From Streptococcus sanguinis (GTDB lineage Bacteria; Bacillota; Bacilli; Lactobacillales; Streptococcaceae), in assembly GCF_003943735.1 (NCBI RefSeq), contig NZ_RJMV01000002.1:199315-263314 (forward strand): a DNA stretch of 64,000 nucleotides, written 5' to 3'. This document shows, piece by piece, positions 61,963-64,000 of this stretch (position 1 is its first letter; the number at the start of each line of letters is the position of its first letter). The position numbers and the translations under genes are program-made. The notes under the pieces were generated by a model. It was not told where the DNA came from. It did not search any database and saw nothing but the letters and a program-made list of their open reading frames with translations.

Positions 61963-63045
61963 ATGAGAAAATCATTTAAATTTGCTACTGCGGCACTTCT
62001 TGCTGCTGCTGCGATTGGACTAGTTGCTTGTTCTTCTAAGAAAGACAACAATAAAGCTACAGACAGCAAGGGTGGAGACTATCGGGTAGAAGTAATTGCC
62101 AAAGGTTTCCAACATGACTTCTGGAAAGCCGTTAATAAGGGTGCTGAACAAGCGGCAGATGAATTTGGCGCTAAGATTACTTTTGTCGGCCCTCAAAATG
62201 AAACCGCTATCGCAGAACAATTGGAACAGTTAAATAATGCCATTAACAAAAATCCAGATGCGATTGCCCTAGCAGCGCTTGACACCGAATCAGAGCTAGA
62301 CGCTATTAAACAAGCTCAAGCGAAGAATATTCCGCTGATTGGTTTTGACTCAGGGGTTCCAGGTGCACCAGACGGAGCAATCAAAGCAACCGCCTCTACA
62401 GACAACCATGCAGCCGGTGCCAATGCAGCAGAACACTTGTTCCCATTGTTAGAAAAGAAATTGGGCGACAAACCGATTCGTATCGGAGTAGTTTCCCAAG
62501 AAGCAAACTCACTTTCTATCACACAACGGACTTCCGGTTTCATTGATAAGATGGTTGAGTTGCTAGAAAAGAAAGGCATCAAAACGGCGGTTGTTGGTCA
62601 TGATAAATTCAAAAACAATGTCTCTGAATCAGATGCCAAAGCTATCATTGAAGTTCGTGTACCAGCACAAGTAGACGATGCAGCAGGTAAGACAGAAGCA
62701 TCCACTGTGCTTGAAAAATCAGATACCGTCGCTATTTACGGTTCAAATGAATTTGCAGCCAAAGCTATTATCAATGCCAATGGCAGTTTCAAGGAATCTA
62801 AGCTCGGTGCAGACAAGATTTTGGCTGTCGGTTTTGACTCAGGTGCCTTGCAGCAAGATGCAATTCGCAACGGTCTCTTTGTAGGCTCTGTTACGCAAGA
62901 CCCGATTCAAATCGGCTATCAATCTGTAAAATTAGCTATTGAAGCGGCTCAAGGGAAAGAAGTCAAAGATGTAGACACAGGATCAAAATGGTATGATGCC
63001 AAGAACATCGACTCTGATGAAATCAAACCATTGCTTTACCAATAA
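61963..63045 (+). CDS. Sugar ABC transporter binding lipoprotein
   Basis: This 360-residue periplasmic-binding-protein-like (type 1, ribose/galactose-type) lipoprotein has a signal peptide ending in the lipobox LVAC (Cys about 23). The mature domain starts near YRVEVIAKGFQHDFWKAVN and shows NKNPDAIALAALD, PLIGFDSGVP and LAVGFDSGALQ, the hinge and ligand-binding segments of the family. Ligand presumably L-fucose. AGGAGC precedes the ATG. Confidence 0.93.
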   Translation: MRKSFKFATAALLAAAAIGLVACSSKKDNNKATDSKGGDYRVEVIAKGFQHDFWKAVNKGAEQAADEFGAKITFVGPQNETAIAEQLEQLNNAINKNPDAIALAALDTESELDAIKQAQAKNIPLIGFDSGVPGAPDGAIKATASTDNHAAGANAAEHLFPLLEKKLGDKPIRIGVVSQEANSLSITQRTSGFIDKMVELLEKKGIKTAVVGHDKFKNNVSESDAKAIIEVRVPAQVDDAAGKTEASTVLEKSDTVAIYGSNEFAAKAIINANGSFKESKLGADKILAVGFDSGALQQDAIRNGLFVGSVTQDPIQIGYQSVKLAIEAAQGKEVKDVDTGSKWYDAKNIDSDEIKPLLYQ

Positions 63046-63087
63046 TCAAAATTATTTGTAAAGATTGGTGTATTGGAGGAGATGAGA

Positions 63088-64000
63088 ATGACATTGATGA
63101 AATTACTGGCCATTGACCTAGGTGCTAGTTCAGGTCGTGTCATGCAAGCAATTTACAATGGCCATAGTATCCAGCTATCAGAAGTTCATCGCTTCAAAAA
63201 CGAGCCGATGAACGTGAATGACGGTCTTTATTGGAATATCCTGCATCTGTTTGGAGAAATTAAGATTGGGATCAAGAAAGCTTCAGTAGATGGGATTCCT
63301 ATTCGATCCATATCCGTTGATACATGGGGAGTGGACTATGCCTACCTAGACCAAAACGGTGATCTGCTCTACCAGCCGCATTGTTATCGTGACAATCGTA
63401 TGGGCCAATACGAAGAAACTTTTTACAAGAAAATCAGCAAAGAGACGCTTTTTGAGGAGACAGGCGTACAGCCTGCCTGCATTAATACTGTCCTGCAAAT
63501 ATTCGCTGATTTGCAGGAAAAGCCCCATTTGGCAAGAGTTGCAGAGCGCGTGCTCTTCATGCCGGATTTGATTAACTATCTTTTGTCAGGTGTTTTATCC
63601 AGCGAGTATACCATTGCCAGCAGCAGCGGTTTGCTCAATATCAATTCTCAGACATGGTCTGACAGCGTTTTTGAGACGCTGGGGATTCCTAAAAAGTGGT
63701 TTGGTGAGGTGATACAGGGAGGAAAAGTCTTGAGAAGCCTGTCGCCACGGATCACACAAGAGCTGAAAATTGAGCCTTTTGATGTCATTGCTGGGGCTGG
63801 TCATGATACAGCGACAGCTGTTCTGGCTATTCCTTATGCGAGTGAGCAGCCAACAGCCTTTATCTCTTGTGGCACTTGGTCTCTGGTCGGTCTAGAATCT
63901 CAGAATCCTGTAACCAGCCAGGAAGCTTTAGCGGCCAATCTGACCAATGAAGGCTGCTTTGACGGACGCTATCGGATTTTGAAGAATACGACAGGGCTCT
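63088..64000 (+). CDS. FGGY-family carbohydrate kinase, probable fuculokinase (5' part)
   Basis: This partial gene runs from ATG 63088 (GGAGG 8 bp upstream) through 304 codons to the window edge. It starts MTLMKLLAIDLGASSGRVM, the FGGY kinase phosphate-1 motif in the RhaB-like branch, and has SVDTWGVDYAYLD (about 71-83), GAGHDTATAV and ISCGTWSLVG (about 257-266). In the fucose operon it would phosphorylate L-fuculose to fuculose 1-phosphate, the FucA substrate. By sequence pattern alone it could be called rhamnulokinase. The C-terminus is outside the window. Confidence 0.85.
   Translation, partial: MTLMKLLAIDLGASSGRVMQAIYNGHSIQLSEVHRFKNEPMNVNDGLYWNILHLFGEIKIGIKKASVDGIPIRSISVDTWGVDYAYLDQNGDLLYQPHCYRDNRMGQYEETFYKKISKETLFEETGVQPACINTVLQIFADLQEKPHLARVAERVLFMPDLINYLLSGVLSSEYTIASSSGLLNINSQTWSDSVFETLGIPKKWFGEVIQGGKVLRSLSPRITQELKIEPFDVIAGAGHDTATAVLAIPYASEQPTAFISCGTWSLVGLESQNPVTSQEALAANLTNEGCFDGRYRILKNTTGL

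Overview
The window is a chromosomal segment of a low-GC Gram-positive coccus, almost certainly a Streptococcus of the mitis/sanguinis type. The evidence is gene content and order (estA-gltX, argGH, rnpA-yidC-khpB, tatD-rnmV-rsmA, rsgA-rpe-thiN-rmuC-yhaM-purR, rpsL-rpsG-fusA, gapA, glmS), an LPxTG wall protein, and streptococcal-type proteins such as EstA, PurR and the Gls24/AmaP group. The species cannot be fixed from the sequence alone.

Layout. 1-1916: an envelope-stress cluster (GlsB-like tail, amaP, a small DUF2273-type protein, gls24, csbD-like). 1917-2686: no protein gene, but a promoter overlapped by a cre-like site and, about 400 bp on, a strong terminator, so probably an untranslated RNA. 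2687-14613: RNase J2, esterase, gltX, a lipoprotein gene broken by a stop codon, argGH, rnpA-yidC-khpB, an intact paralogue of the broken lipoprotein, and rpmH. 14674-21265: small regulator, flavoprotein, glycosylase and membrane-protein modules, plus a regulator/MFS pair.

21367-27776 is a 6.4-kb integrated element inserted in the first codons of tatD. It carries a regulator/membrane-protein cassette, a two-tyrosine HUH replication initiator preceded by two large inverted repeats (one loop holds a CTTGATA nick-like sequence), an Xis-like protein and a tyrosine integrase. The left end keeps the old tatD promoter and first codons. The right end supplies a new ribosome site and TTG start, so tatD stays intact in sequence but loses its promoter. 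No conjugation genes are present. This is the most unusual part of the window.

27754-41788 is housekeeping DNA (RNA maturation, ribosome assembly, purine regulation) interrupted by tRNA-Leu(CAG) and a 1561-residue wall-anchored adhesin with eleven Cna-B-type repeats. 42325-49211 holds rpsL-rpsG-fusA, gapA and glmS; the glmS promoter is bracketed by two identical NagR/dre-like sites. 49461-55066 holds two tandem uroporphyrinogen-decarboxylase-family proteins with a polar amino-acid-type ABC transporter, a combination without obvious function in an organism not expected to make haem.

55199-64000 is an L-fucose utilisation locus: a divergent DeoR-type regulator, fuculose-phosphate aldolase, fucose isomerase, an orphan PTS IIB and IIA pair without a IIC, a ribose-type ABC importer (ATPase, permease, binding lipoprotein) and the start of a fuculokinase/rhamnulokinase-type gene cut by the window edge. 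Paired TGAAC-N5-TGAAC repeats flank the regulator/operon intergenic region and a cre-like site lies in the operon leader, suggesting induction by a fucose intermediate plus carbon catabolite control.
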